Origin: Palsa-295 sp963785585
GTDB lineage: Bacteria > Acidobacteriota > Terriglobia > Acidiferrales > UBA7541
Direction of reading: 5' to 3'
Length of the DNA: 64,000 nt
NCBI GenBank assembly: GCA_963785585.1
Contig: CAWAVW010000001.1
Location: forward strand, 434,001 to 498,000
A program made the translations under genes and the position numbers. Shown here in pieces: positions 1-8,823 of the stretch (the stretch's first letter is position 1; each line of letters begins with the position of its first letter). Under the pieces are notes generated by a model that did no database searches, was not told the DNA's origin, and was given only the letters and a program-made list of their open reading frames with translations.

Positions 1-579
1 CGCCGCGCCGTCGCTCCCGTTTTCGATTACGTGGGCATCACCGCCCCGCTCGCCGATTCGCTGCTCGCCGAAGTCGGCTGGCAAAAACGCATTCCGTTCA
101 ACGACAGCCGCACCGAAGTCTATTACCTCGGCCTCACGCGCGATCAACGCGTCCACATCGGCGGCGGTCCTGTCGATTACGTTTTTAACGACGGCGTCGT
201 CGAGCCGAAATCCACCGCCCATCATTTCGCGCGCCTCTCCGCCGAACTCGCGCGCATTTTTCCGAAACTCGATGGCGTGCCCTTCGAAGCCACATGGGGA
301 GGCTGCGTGGATATGTCTCTCGACCAAAGCCCTGCGGTCGGTGCGATCGGAAAATACAAAAATATTTTCTACGCCATCGGTTTTTCCGGCCACGGCGTCG
401 GCCTCACGTCCCTGTTCGCGCGCATCATCGCCGATCTCGAATCTAGTCGCGCCGCCGATTGGTCCTGGCTGCCTTTCGTCAACCGCCTGCCGCCCTACAT
501 TCCCAACGAACCTTTCCGCTGGCTCGGCATCCGCTCCGCTCTCGCTTACTACCGCGCCACCGACGCCAAAACGCCCTAG
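1..579 (+). CDS. FAD-dependent amine/D-amino acid oxidase (DAO family), C-terminal part
   Basis: The frame is open from the first base of the window, so the gene is truncated upstream and only about 192 C-terminal residues are visible. The piece has the substrate/FAD end of DAO-fold oxidoreductases: a strand reading YYLGLTRDQRVHIGGG, then WGGCVDMSLDQSPAVG, then NIFYAIGFSGHGVGLTSLFARIIADL. This last block is the conserved C-terminal FAD-contacting GFSGHGV motif of glycine/D-amino acid oxidases (DadA type). Such enzymes oxidise an amine or amino acid with FAD in the cytoplasm or at the membrane. The N-terminal Rossmann GxGxxG motif lies outside the window, so the substrate cannot be judged. The next gene is convergent. 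Family call is firm; specific function unknown. Confidence 0.8.
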   Translation, partial: RRAVAPVFDYVGITAPLADSLLAEVGWQKRIPFNDSRTEVYYLGLTRDQRVHIGGGPVDYVFNDGVVEPKSTAHHFARLSAELARIFPKLDGVPFEATWGGCVDMSLDQSPAVGAIGKYKNIFYAIGFSGHGVGLTSLFARIIADLESSRAADWSWLPFVNRLPPYIPNEPFRWLGIRSALAYYRATDAKTP

Positions 580-627
580 CATCGGCAGCCCGTCCCGATT
601 GCCGTTCCCGCAAACGCGCAACCCGCA

Positions 628-1182
628 TTACCGAATCAACGGAACGTACGCCGAAGTCGCTTCCCGGTATTTCCGAAACACGTCCCCGAATCTTTCACTC
701 AACAGTTTTTCTTCCACCGCGACCCGTATCTCCGTCCCCGCCACAAACGAAATCATCGACACCGCAAACAATTTCCACGTCGCCACCATACATCCCACGC
801 CGCACAGCATGCACAGCAGCGAAGTATAAATCGGATGCCGCACCACCGCGTACGGTCCGTGCCGCACCAGCTCATGCTCGCCCTCGGTGTTCAACCCCGC
901 GTCGAACCGCCACTGCTTCCCCAGCGCCCGCACCGAACTCCATGAAATCCCCGCGGCCAGTGCGAAAAACGCCATCGACAATCCCACGCGCCACACAGGC
1001 ACCGCCGCCGCCCAGAATCTTCCCTGCCACAACGCCGCGAAAGCGACCATCTCCAGCAGCATTCCCCATCGCGCCCGCGGATCGATTTTGCCGGTCAACT
1101 CCGGATGCCGTTTCGCCTTCACAAACGGCCACACCCACACCCCGATTCCCGCTGCTACCAGGAAGTAAGCCCACACCTGCAT
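628..1182 (-). CDS. Isoprenylcysteine carboxyl methyltransferase (ICMT/PEMT)-like membrane protein
   Basis: A 184-residue integral membrane protein with about four to five hydrophobic segments. The C-terminal half carries the ICMT/PEMT signature: ELVRHGPYAVVRHPIYTS near residues 104-121, followed by a hydrophobic hairpin and EEKLLSERFGDVFRKYRE near residues 156-173. In this family these segments bind S-adenosylmethionine, and members methylate small or lipid-like acceptors at the membrane. Bacterial members rarely have a known substrate, so none is assigned. It is convergent with the oxidase gene upstream and separated by about 75 bp from the peroxidase gene on the same strand. Length and motif spacing are normal for bacterial ICMT-like proteins. 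Confidence 0.75.
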   Translation of the reverse strand: MQVWAYFLVAAGIGVWVWPFVKAKRHPELTGKIDPRARWGMLLEMVAFAALWQGRFWAAAVPVWRVGLSMAFFALAAGISWSSVRALGKQWRFDAGLNTEGEHELVRHGPYAVVRHPIYTSLLCMLCGVGCMVATWKLFAVSMISFVAGTEIRVAVEEKLLSERFGDVFRKYREATSAYVPLIR

Positions 1183-1256
1183 GTCAGGAATTGTACGTCT
1201 TCGGTTGGCTACTCGTGCGCGGTACGCTCACTTCCAATCGCCGGCCTCCGATGGCA

Positions 1257-2990
1257 TCACGCGTCGTCATAGTCTTCCGTCAGCGACTGCAGGAACGCCA
1301 CCAGCGCCGGCAAATCCGCCGCGCTGATCGACATGCCCTGAAATTCTACCGGAGCGTTGCGCAGCAGCCCCGCCCGCGCCAGTTGCGAGCTGTTGATATA
1401 GAAGTTCACCACATCGTCGAATTTCAACTTGCTGCCGTTGTGAAAATACGGCGCCGAATCTTCCAGGTCGCGCAGCATCGGCGTCTTGAATTGCGCAATT
1501 GTGTTCGGCAACCCCTGATCGACCTGGCAGTTCGAAGCGACGGCGCAAACCACCGCCGCCAGATTCGCCTGCGGATTCGGAATATCCGGATTCTGGTACA
1601 CGTTCCACAGGCCCAGATCCGCGAACTGCGGGCTGCCGGCCGCCGCCGCGTGCCGGAATCGTTCTGTGGCGTTCGGATGATTCCGCGTAATCGGCAAATA
1701 CGCGTCGTAGTTCGCGCTTCGCTCCGCCAGCGTCGGAACCGCCAGATTCATAAACGCGCCCGCTCCGTTCGCCGCGTCGTATTCCTCCTGCGACGATCCG
1801 TTGTTGTGAAATCCAAAATCCGTAAAATTCGGCGGCGCGTGGCAGCTCGCGCAATTCCCCGCGTGCTGCGATCCATCCGTCGCGCCCGCCGCCGCGTTCA
1901 GGAAAATCTTCAGCCCCGCAAGCTCCGTCGCTCCAAACTGAAACGGCTGCGCGTGATATTTGAAAGCTCCATACGTCCCGTCCACGAATTGCGGATTCGA
2001 AAGCGCCAGCACCTGCTGGTACAGCCGCTGCGAGTACTGCGCCCCGGTCTCGCCCGCGATCGGCTGCTGCGGCAAATGATTGATCCTCAGGAAAACATCG
2101 TACGGTGATGCATAATACCGCCCCAGCTCATCCTGCTTGAAAAGCAATCCCAACATGTATTGCGCAATCAGCACCGCGATTTCGTGCACGATTTGATCGT
2201 CGCTCGCCGACGTCACGTCGATCCGGTTCGCCGGCAACAGCCGGTAGCCATTCGGAATCTTCGGATCGTTCCCCAAAAAAAGCGTCGCGTACGGTAAATT
2301 CGCGCCGTATTCCTGCGCCGGCACGTTCTGCCCGTTGTCCTGCCGGATAATCTGCGCGATGTGCGCTTCCGCCTGCGCGTACTGCTCCGGACCCCACCCA
2401 AAATTGCGCCCCGTCAAAGTTTCCCGCACCAGATCCACCGGATCGTCGAACTGCCCGTCGAAGTGCAAAAATGTCGGCCCCATCCGCGCCTGCAGCGATC
2501 CCACCATTTGCATCGAATTCCGCGGCGTGCTGGTGAATCCCCCCATCGCCAGCGGCAACGGGCTGCGCGTCGTGAAATCCGCGTACGTCCGGTTTCCCGC
2601 GCCCGCCACTCCCTGAAACTCCACCACAAAGTGGCACGACCGGCAGTTGATCGATTGCCCCGCAAACGGTCCCGGCAGCGGCCCGTTCGTCGTCTGCACC
2701 TGCGTCACCACCGGATCGCCCACCGCCAGCGGATCGTTCACGCCGGTCATGTTGGCCGCAAAATATTCCGCGAACCGCGTCTCCACAAACAGCCGCTCGC
2801 CGATCGTCTGCTCCGCCGGCGTCACCTCATTTTCCACCGGAGGATTCGGCGCCGCCCCCGACCCGCAGCTCCCCAAAAAAAGAATCGCCGCGCACACCAG
2901 CGCCACCATCTCCGTGCCCATTCCTCGGCCGTGCCGCACCCTCTCCGTCTCGCGCAATATCTCTCCGCCCGTCCACCACGCCCCCGCCAT
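1257..2990 (-). CDS. Di-haem cytochrome c peroxidase / MauG-family lipoprotein
   Basis: About 577 residues. Two c-type haem sites are visible: CRSCH near residue 116 and CASCH near residue 380. The tail ends DLPALVAFLQSLTEDYDD, typical of bacterial di-haem peroxidases (CCP/MauG superfamily), which reduce peroxide or oxidise proteins and metabolites in the periplasm. The frame can be opened at a TTG at 3008, but AAAGGAGA lies just in front of the ATG at 2990, so that start is preferred. A hydrophobic stretch ending LGSC (Cys about residue 42) suggests lipoprotein export after an unusually long charged N-region; an inner ATG near 2921 is possible. It is larger than classical CCP (about 350 aa), so it is probably one of the extended family. 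It follows the cytochrome c and barrel genes on the same strand. Confidence 0.85.
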   Translation of the reverse strand: MAGAWWTGGEILRETERVRHGRGMGTEMVALVCAAILFLGSCGSGAAPNPPVENEVTPAEQTIGERLFVETRFAEYFAANMTGVNDPLAVGDPVVTQVQTTNGPLPGPFAGQSINCRSCHFVVEFQGVAGAGNRTYADFTTRSPLPLAMGGFTSTPRNSMQMVGSLQARMGPTFLHFDGQFDDPVDLVRETLTGRNFGWGPEQYAQAEAHIAQIIRQDNGQNVPAQEYGANLPYATLFLGNDPKIPNGYRLLPANRIDVTSASDDQIVHEIAVLIAQYMLGLLFKQDELGRYYASPYDVFLRINHLPQQPIAGETGAQYSQRLYQQVLALSNPQFVDGTYGAFKYHAQPFQFGATELAGLKIFLNAAAGATDGSQHAGNCASCHAPPNFTDFGFHNNGSSQEEYDAANGAGAFMNLAVPTLAERSANYDAYLPITRNHPNATERFRHAAAAGSPQFADLGLWNVYQNPDIPNPQANLAAVVCAVASNCQVDQGLPNTIAQFKTPMLRDLEDSAPYFHNGSKLKFDDVVNFYINSSQLARAGLLRNAPVEFQGMSISAADLPALVAFLQSLTEDYDDA

Positions 2991-3095
2991 CCCCGTTCTC
3001 CTTTGCAAATCACGTCGGATTCATGCGGCCGATCGCCACGCCACGCAACCCGTTCCCGCGCCTGGCGGGCAATCCTCTCGAGCGTTCGCCCTAAC

Positions 3096-3548
3096 TTACT
3101 TCGAATCCGCCCTCGGCTCCCCCGCCACTCCCAGACTCTTCACATACGCGATCACTTGCCATCGCGTCGGCTCCGGCAACAGCGCCCACGTCGGCATGCC
3201 CTTCGCCAGGTTTCCATTCTTCAACAACCAGAAAATCTCCCCGTCCGTCGCGTGTTGCACTCGCTCGCTTCGCAAGCTCGGACGCTTCCCCTTCCCCATC
3301 GCATCCGCACCGTGGCACTTTGCGCAGTTCTGCGAAAAAACTTTCCCGCCTCCCGCAATCGCATCCGCCTGCCCCGCGAACGGATTCACCCGCGCTCGAT
3401 CCTCGTCCGGCACATGTTTCAGCCACGACCCATCCGCCGCCGCAAAACAAAACACCAGCGCCAGCGTCGCCGCTCCCACGCGCAAAAGGCTCGAATTTTT
3501 CAACTCCCGCAAAAACACACGTCCCATCTCCGCGCCTCGCAACCTCAT
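3096..3548 (-). CDS. Exported monohaem cytochrome c (class I-like)
   Basis: A 150-residue protein with an N-terminal signal (hydrophobic LLRVGAATLALVFCFAAA), one haem-binding motif CAKCH near residues 75-79 and a downstream GMPTW that supplies a likely Met axial ligand. The end reads RWQVIAYVKSL, the usual closing helix of small cytochromes c. It probably carries electrons in the periplasm, plausibly to the di-haem peroxidase encoded about 105 bp downstream. Its ATG overlaps the stop of the preceding barrel gene in an ATGA arrangement, so the two are almost certainly translationally coupled. An internal ATG (residue 8) is an alternative start. Confidence 0.85.
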   Translation of the reverse strand: MRLRGAEMGRVFLRELKNSSLLRVGAATLALVFCFAAADGSWLKHVPDEDRARVNPFAGQADAIAGGGKVFSQNCAKCHGADAMGKGKRPSLRSERVQHATDGEIFWLLKNGNLAKGMPTWALLPEPTRWQVIAYVKSLGVAGEPRADSK

Positions 3549-4531
3549 TTATGAAAATGCCCGAAGATCTGCTGAATTTCGTACGACACCTTGAACCGGT
3601 AAATCACTCCCACGCTGTTGTCGTTCAATCCAAAGCTCGGCCCAAAACTGATCGTCGGTCCGTTCGGCACATTGAACCCCACCGTCGGGCCCAGATATTG
3701 CGACGTCGCATGCCATCCAAATCCGTTCGTATCGCCGAGCCCTCCGTACAGCTCCAGCCCTGCCGCAAAATTCTCGCGGCAGAAAACGCACGATCGCGAA
3801 CTCGCCTTCAGCGCCAGCGGTCGGCTCGCTCCCAGCGCATAACCAAACTCCCACGGCTCCGGCTCGTTCAGCGCCTTCTCCGCGATGAAATTCTCCGAAA
3901 AATTCCATCCCCGCCAGTTGCTCGAAAGAATCAGCTTCGTTTCCAGGCTCCGCTCGATCACCGCGCGCCCGATGTAATTCGGTACTGCGTAGTTCGACGC
4001 GTTGTCATGCCCCGTAATTTCCAATAGCGCCCGGTCCGACTGATTCAAATCCTCGTACTCCACGTACAGCACCGGATTCACCACATGATTCCGCAGCAGC
4101 GGACGAAAACGGTTCTCCCACCGGTAACCCGTAAAAATTGTGCTGTCGTTTTTCGTCGATTGCCCGTCCAGATACACTTCCGTCGTCCACCACGCCGTCG
4201 CGCCGTACTCCATTTCCAGCGCCGCTCCCGTGAACGCATTTCCATTCCTCGGTGCCGCCGCCGCGCCCTTCCACGCAATCTCCAGGTTCCCCGGCTCCTC
4301 CAGCGCATCCGAGTACGCCACGAAATAGGGAGGCTCCTGCGCCCCCGCCCGCCCTGCCCCCACCGTCACCGCACCCACCACCAGCAGCGCCCCCAGCGCC
4401 ACGCGCACTGCAAGCACCGTCCTTAGCGTCCGCACTGCCCGCAACCGGCTGAATGCTGCGCCGACCCTGCATGGCCAGCCGTCCGCCCGAAACCCGCTCC
4501 GCCCCGCGCCCGTGCCGCACCGCAATCTCAT
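3545..4531 (-). CDS. Predicted outer-membrane beta-barrel protein, first gene of the cytochrome operon
   Basis: A long arginine-rich N-terminus is followed by a hydrophobic signal region ending AGAQEPPYF. About 260 residues of alternating polar/aromatic strands follow (YGATAWWTTEVYLDGQ, TGYRWENRFRPLL, NPVLYVEYEDLN), ending in strand-like YRFKVSYEIQQIFGHFHK. This looks like an outer-membrane barrel; I do not recognise a named family. The frame opens at a TTG at 4558, but that lies next to a predicted operator, so the ATG at 4531 is preferred. Internal GTG codons closer to the hydrophobic core are also possible. Its stop overlaps the cytochrome c start. The pairing with cytochromes suggests a role in extracytoplasmic electron transfer or metal handling, which is inference. 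Confidence 0.6.
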   Translation of the reverse strand: MRLRCGTGAGRSGFRADGWPCRVGAAFSRLRAVRTLRTVLAVRVALGALLVVGAVTVGAGRAGAQEPPYFVAYSDALEEPGNLEIAWKGAAAAPRNGNAFTGAALEMEYGATAWWTTEVYLDGQSTKNDSTIFTGYRWENRFRPLLRNHVVNPVLYVEYEDLNQSDRALLEITGHDNASNYAVPNYIGRAVIERSLETKLILSSNWRGWNFSENFIAEKALNEPEPWEFGYALGASRPLALKASSRSCVFCRENFAAGLELYGGLGDTNGFGWHATSQYLGPTVGFNVPNGPTISFGPSFGLNDNSVGVIYRFKVSYEIQQIFGHFHK

Positions 4532-4552
4532 CGTCCCCAACCCATCTTCCAG

Positions 4553-4605
4553 TTGCAAATGATTTTCAACAGGAAAACGATATTCCAGTTGTAAACCATT
4601 GTCAA
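4553..4605 (-). promoter_or_regulatory. Promoter with two Fur-family-like boxes for the barrel/cytochrome operon
   Basis: Read on the minus strand, TTGACA (4605-4600) and TATCGT (4582-4577) are separated by exactly 17 bp, a good sigma70 arrangement. Two imperfect 30-bp direct repeats at a 36-bp pitch (4547-4576 and 4583-4612, 25 of 30 bases identical by eye) each contain a 17-bp dyad: TTGCAAATGATTTTCAA at 4553-4569 and TTGTAAACCATTGTCAA at 4589-4605. Against the 7-1-7 Fur consensus TGATAATnATTATCA they match about 11 and 10 of 14 positions. The upstream box covers the -35 and the downstream box sits just after the -10, a layout expected for repression by a Fur/Zur/PerR-type regulator. Confidence 0.55.
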
Positions 4606-4911
4606 CAAGAAATCACGCCAACAGATCCCGAGTCCGCGTACTCCTTTCCACCCAAATTTTCATATCGATTTAACTCTCAGGTGGGAATCGAATCGCTCAA
4701 ACGCGTCTATGCCGCCTCATTCGCAGAAACTTCGCGCCGTCGCTTTCCAGATGGTTCCTTGCCCAACAATGCTTTTTAAAATTCCGGAGCGAAGCTCTGG
4801 GTCCACCCCGATTTGACCCCACCGAACTCCGCTTGTTATGCTCGTAGTTTACATTGGCCCCATTTTACTCACTGTACGCCGGGCCGCCCTGTAGAGGAGC
4901 ACTCCGCACCT

Positions 4912-4959
4912 GACGCAGCACCGGACTCAGCACCGGACCCAGCACCGGACCCAACACCA
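4912..4959 (+). repeat. Four tandem 12-bp units just before the uvrA start
   Basis: Four units, of the type gacccagcaccg, run end to end with one to three base differences and stop 9 bp before the ATG of uvrA. The period is a multiple of three and in the uvrA frame would read Asp-x-Ala/Thr-Pro four times. Either this is an untranslated minisatellite or it encodes a proline-rich N-terminal extension; no ATG or GTG lies upstream in frame. Between this and the promoter at 4605 I see no convincing gene. Confidence 0.7.
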
Positions 4960-4968
4960 AACTCAACG

Positions 4969-7785
4969 ATGAGCCTGAAGAAAATCGTCATCCGGGGCGC
5001 CCGGCAGCACAACCTGAAAAACATCAGCCTGGAGATCCCGCGCAACACTCTTTCCGTGATCACCGGTCTTTCCGGCTCGGGAAAATCCTCGCTCGCCTTT
5101 GACACTCTCTACGCCGAGGGCCAGCGCCGCTACGTCGAATCGCTCTCCGCCTACGCGCGCCAGTTCCTCGACCAGATGGAGCGCCCCGACGTGGACTCCG
5201 TCGAAGGCCTCTCGCCCTCGATCGCCATCGAACAAAAAACCACCACGCGCTCGCCGCGCTCCACCGTCGGCACCATCACCGAAATTTACGATTACCTGCG
5301 CGTCATCTACAGCGCCATCGGCACGCCGCACTGCCCTACCTGCGGAAAATCCATCACGCGGCAGTCCACCGAGCAGATCGTCCAGTCCGTGCTCGCCCTC
5401 AAGCCCGACGACCGCATCATGGTCCTCGCTCCCGTCGTCCGCGGGCGCAAAGGCGAATACAAAAAGGAACTCGAGAATTACGCGCGCCAGGGTTACGTCC
5501 GCGCCCGCATCGACGGCGACCTGATGAATCTCGACGAGCCCATCCCGCTCGACCGCCGCAAAAATCACACCATTGAGATCGTCGTCGATCGCCTGCTGCT
5601 CAAAAACGGCATCGTGCAGCGTCTGGAAACGTCCATCGAAACCGCGCTCAAGCTCACCGGCGGCCTCGTCACCATCGCCATCGTCGGCGGCGAAGAACGC
5701 GTGTACTCCGAAAAACTCGCCTGCCCCGATTGCGGCATCTCCGTCCCGCAACTGGAGCCGCGCTCGTTCAGTTTCAATTCGCCCTACGGCGCCTGCACCG
5801 TCTGCCACGGCCTCGGCTCGAAATACGACTTCGATCCCGCAAAAGTCATCGTCGATTGGACCAAGCCCCTTTTCGAAGGCGGCCTCGGCCCCGGCTCCGG
5901 CTCCGCATACTTACAGCGCACTCTTGCGCTCGCCGCCATGGCCCACGGCTTTGATCTCGACGTCCCCTTCGAGAGAATGTCGCGCAAAACCCAAAACCTG
6001 ATCCTCCACGGTTTCAAGGGCAGCGGCAAAGGCGAGAAACAGCTCGAGTTTCAGGGCCTTTTAGAGCATCTCGAATCGAATCTTGACGAAACGAAATCAG
6101 ACGCCTACCGCGAGTGGCTCACCCAATACATGTCGCCTGCTCCCTGCGCCGCCTGCAACGAACGCCGCCTGCGCCCCGAATCGCTCGCCGTTAAAATTGC
6201 TGGACTCTCCATCGCTGACTTCACCGGACTTCCGCTCACCGAAGCGCGCGTTGCCGTCGATAAAATCCGCCGCGAAATCACCGCCCGCAGCGAAAAAATT
6301 GCCGGACGCCCGCTGAACGAAGTCGCCGAACGCCTCGACTTCCTTCTCAACGTCGGCCTCGGCTACTTGACCCTCGATCGCTCCGCCGCAACTCTCTCCG
6401 GCGGCGAAGCCCAGCGCATCCGCCTTGCCACGCAAATCGGCTCGCGCCTTCGCGGTGTTCTCTACGTCCTCGATGAGCCTTCCATCGGTCTTCACGCCCG
6501 CGACAACGGCCGCTTGCTCAGCACTCTCGAAACGCTGCGCGATCTCGGCAACACCGTCCTCGTCGTCGAGCACGACGAAGAAACCATCCGCCGCGCCAAC
6601 TACGTTGTCGATCTCGGCCCCGGCGCCGGAAAAACCGGCGGCTATCTGGTCGCTGCCGGCTCCCCCGAGGAAATCGCCGCGAATCCCGCATCGCTCACCG
6701 GAAAATATCTTTCCGGTGCGGCAAAAGTCGGCGTCCCCGAAACGCGTCGCTCCGCCAACGGAAAATCCATCGCCATCTTGGGCGCGCACGGCCACAACCT
6801 GAAAAATATCGACGTCACCTTTCCCCTCGGCCTTCTCACCGTCGTCACCGGCGTCTCCGGCTCGGGAAAATCCACGCTCATCAACGATATTCTGTACCGC
6901 GCTCTCGCCGCCAAACTCTACCGCTCGATGGAAAAGCCCGGCGCGCATCGCGCCATCACCGGCATCGAACATATCGACAAAGTCGTCCAGATCGATCAAG
7001 CCCCCATCGGCCGCACCCCGCGCTCGAATCCCGCCACCTACACCGGAGTCTTCGCCCCGATCCGCGAACTCTACGCCATGCTTCCCGAATCGCGCGAACG
7101 CGGCTACAAGCCCGGCCGTTTCAGCTTCAATGTAAAAGGCGGACGCTGCGAAGCCTGCCAGGGCGACGGCCAGCGCCGCATCGAAATGAATTTTCTGCCG
7201 GATGTGTACGTCACCTGCGAAGTGTGCCGCGGCAAGCGCTACAACGCGGAAACTCTCGCCGTCCGCTACAAAGGCCTGTCGATTTCCGACTTGCTCGATC
7301 TGCCCATCGAAGAAGCTCTGAAAGTTCTCGAAAATATTCCTACGATCCAGATCAAGCTTCAGACGCTCGTCGATGTCGGCCTCGGCTACGTCCAGCTCGG
7401 CCAATCCTCCACCACCATTTCCGGCGGCGAAGCCCAGCGCACCAAGCTCGCCCGCGAACTTTCCAAACGCCAGACCGGACGCACTCTCTACATTCTCGAC
7501 GAGCCCACCACCGGCCTGCACTTCGACGACGTGAAAAAACTTCTCGACGTCCTGAACCGCCTCGTCTCGCTCGGCAACAGCGTCCTCATCATCGAGCACA
7601 ATCTGGACGTCATCAAACAAGCCGACTGGATCATCGATCTCGGCCCGGAAGGCGGCGAAGACGGCGGCCGCATCGTCGCCCAGGGCTCGCCCGAGCAAGT
7701 CGCCAAAGTGAAAAAGTCCTATACCGGACAGATCCTCGCCCGCGCGCTCAACGGCAATGGTAAATTAGACGCGTCTCACTCCTGA
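4969..7785 (+). CDS. uvrA: Excinuclease ABC subunit UvrA
   Basis: About 938 residues, the normal UvrA length. UvrA is the damage-recognition ATPase dimer of nucleotide excision repair and loads UvrB. Seen in the sequence: Walker A GLSGSGKS at residues 33-40, the UvrA-specific ARQFLDQMERPDVD segment, a zinc site (CPDCG...CTVCHG), signature TLSGGEAQRIRLA and Walker B VLDEPSIGLH. The second ATPase follows with GVSGSGKST, the zinc module CEACQGDGQ...CEVCRG, TISGGEAQRTKLA and ILDEPTTGLH. The ATG at 4969 fits family N-termini (MSLKKIVIRGARQHNLKNI), although no Shine-Dalgarno sequence is visible and the frame stays open upstream through a 12-bp repeat tract to a TTG at 4813. The CAAX-protease gene starts 3 bp after the stop. 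Confidence 0.98.
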   Translation: MSLKKIVIRGARQHNLKNISLEIPRNTLSVITGLSGSGKSSLAFDTLYAEGQRRYVESLSAYARQFLDQMERPDVDSVEGLSPSIAIEQKTTTRSPRSTVGTITEIYDYLRVIYSAIGTPHCPTCGKSITRQSTEQIVQSVLALKPDDRIMVLAPVVRGRKGEYKKELENYARQGYVRARIDGDLMNLDEPIPLDRRKNHTIEIVVDRLLLKNGIVQRLETSIETALKLTGGLVTIAIVGGEERVYSEKLACPDCGISVPQLEPRSFSFNSPYGACTVCHGLGSKYDFDPAKVIVDWTKPLFEGGLGPGSGSAYLQRTLALAAMAHGFDLDVPFERMSRKTQNLILHGFKGSGKGEKQLEFQGLLEHLESNLDETKSDAYREWLTQYMSPAPCAACNERRLRPESLAVKIAGLSIADFTGLPLTEARVAVDKIRREITARSEKIAGRPLNEVAERLDFLLNVGLGYLTLDRSAATLSGGEAQRIRLATQIGSRLRGVLYVLDEPSIGLHARDNGRLLSTLETLRDLGNTVLVVEHDEETIRRANYVVDLGPGAGKTGGYLVAAGSPEEIAANPASLTGKYLSGAAKVGVPETRRSANGKSIAILGAHGHNLKNIDVTFPLGLLTVVTGVSGSGKSTLINDILYRALAAKLYRSMEKPGAHRAITGIEHIDKVVQIDQAPIGRTPRSNPATYTGVFAPIRELYAMLPESRERGYKPGRFSFNVKGGRCEACQGDGQRRIEMNFLPDVYVTCEVCRGKRYNAETLAVRYKGLSISDLLDLPIEEALKVLENIPTIQIKLQTLVDVGLGYVQLGQSSTTISGGEAQRTKLARELSKRQTGRTLYILDEPTTGLHFDDVKKLLDVLNRLVSLGNSVLIIEHNLDVIKQADWIIDLGPEGGEDGGRIVAQGSPEQVAKVKKSYTGQILARALNGNGKLDASHS

Positions 7786-7788
7786 CCC

Positions 7789-8769
7789 GTGGCCGACTTC
7801 GATCAAAATCCGCCCGCGCCCGATCTGCCCCCCGATCCGCAGACCGCCGCGCCTCTACAGCAAACTCAGCAATCGATCAGCGACGTGATCCTGGCAAAAG
7901 CATCCGAGCCCGCGCCACCGGCGTTGTCAACGCCGCAAACCGAACGGCAAGCTCCGCCGCCGAAACTCACGCCCGCGCAATCGGCGGAAATTCGCTATTC
8001 GCATCTCCCGCCCGCGCTCCGCGTTCCCTGGCGCTGGGTCAACATTTTTCAGCTCGTCCTCCTCAGCATCGCTGGCATTTTCCTGCTGACCATGTGCTTT
8101 ATGCTCGTTTACTCCGCGCTCGGCCACCGTGTTTCGCAGATTCAAAATTCACCGGCCGATACCAATTTCTTCGGCGTAATCCTGCAGGCCGTTCTCGACG
8201 TCGGAATTCTCGGCTACCTGCTCGCCGAAATGCGTCTCCGCTGGAAACTCCCCGCATGGTCCGGACTCGGCTGGCATCGCCTTCCGTCCTCCCAGTTGCC
8301 CTCGCTGTTTTCCTACAGCGGACTCATCTTCACCGGATTTGTGCTCTCGATTTCCATTTCCGCCGCCGGCGCGCTCTGGCCGCCGAAAACGCAAATGCCC
8401 GTCGAGCAGATACTCAACGACAATCGCACCGCCATCCTCTTCATGATTATGGCCGTCTTCGTCGCGCCCATCGTCGAGGAAACTCTGTTTCGCGGCTACC
8501 TCTATCCCGTCGCCGCCCGCAGCTTTGGCGTCGCCGGAGGCATCTTCCTCACCGGCCTTCTTTTCGGCCTGCTCCACGCCGGCCAACTTTCCGGCGGCCC
8601 CTGGCTCATCATTCTCATGGTCGTCGTCGGCTCCGTCCTCACCTGGATCCGCGCCAAAACCGGCACCGTCTTCGCCAGCTTCATCGTCCACACCGCCTAC
8701 AACAGCCTCCAGGTCGTCGCCCTGCTCATCACCACCCACGGCCTCACCAAATCCATTCCCCACGTCTGA
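7789..8769 (+). CDS. CPBP-family intramembrane metalloprotease (type II CAAX protease-like)
   Basis: A 326-residue protein starting at a GTG 3 bp after uvrA. A proline/alanine-rich cytoplasmic N-terminus of about 75 residues precedes roughly seven hydrophobic segments. The catalytic signature of the Abi/CPBP family is intact: EETLFR at residues 230-235, then FGLLHAG and FIVHTAYN, giving the Glu-Glu, Arg and two His residues expected of the intramembrane glutamate/zinc protease fold. Bacterial members process peptides or act in bacteriocin immunity and protein maturation; the substrate here is unknown. The tight spacing implies co-transcription with uvrA, although a functional link is not obvious. 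Confidence 0.88.
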   Translation: MADFDQNPPAPDLPPDPQTAAPLQQTQQSISDVILAKASEPAPPALSTPQTERQAPPPKLTPAQSAEIRYSHLPPALRVPWRWVNIFQLVLLSIAGIFLLTMCFMLVYSALGHRVSQIQNSPADTNFFGVILQAVLDVGILGYLLAEMRLRWKLPAWSGLGWHRLPSSQLPSLFSYSGLIFTGFVLSISISAAGALWPPKTQMPVEQILNDNRTAILFMIMAVFVAPIVEETLFRGYLYPVAARSFGVAGGIFLTGLLFGLLHAGQLSGGPWLIILMVVVGSVLTWIRAKTGTVFASFIVHTAYNSLQVVALLITTHGLTKSIPHV

Positions 8770-8799
8770 TCGCACTCTCCGCATTTCGGAATTTCGGTT

Positions 8800-8805
8800 T
8801 ATAAT
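8800..8805 (+). promoter_or_regulatory. Consensus -10 box before the adenosine-deaminase-like gene
   Basis: A perfect TATAAT lies 18 bp before the ATG at 8824, in the 54-bp gap after the CAAX-protease gene. No good -35 is visible at 16-18 bp spacing and no Shine-Dalgarno sequence follows. The predicted transcript would have a leader of only about a dozen bases. Confidence 0.45.
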
Positions 8806-8823
8806 CCCGCCACATAAATCACC

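Noticed and set aside
459..3594. Several long Arg/Pro-rich frames on the plus strand over the peroxidase and cytochrome genes
   Set aside because: Low-complexity compositions typical of GC-rich shadow frames; the minus strand has haem motifs and ribosome-binding sites.
4453..4779. A small plus-strand gene before uvrA
   Set aside because: It overlaps the barrel gene start and the operator region, with no ribosome-binding site or domain.
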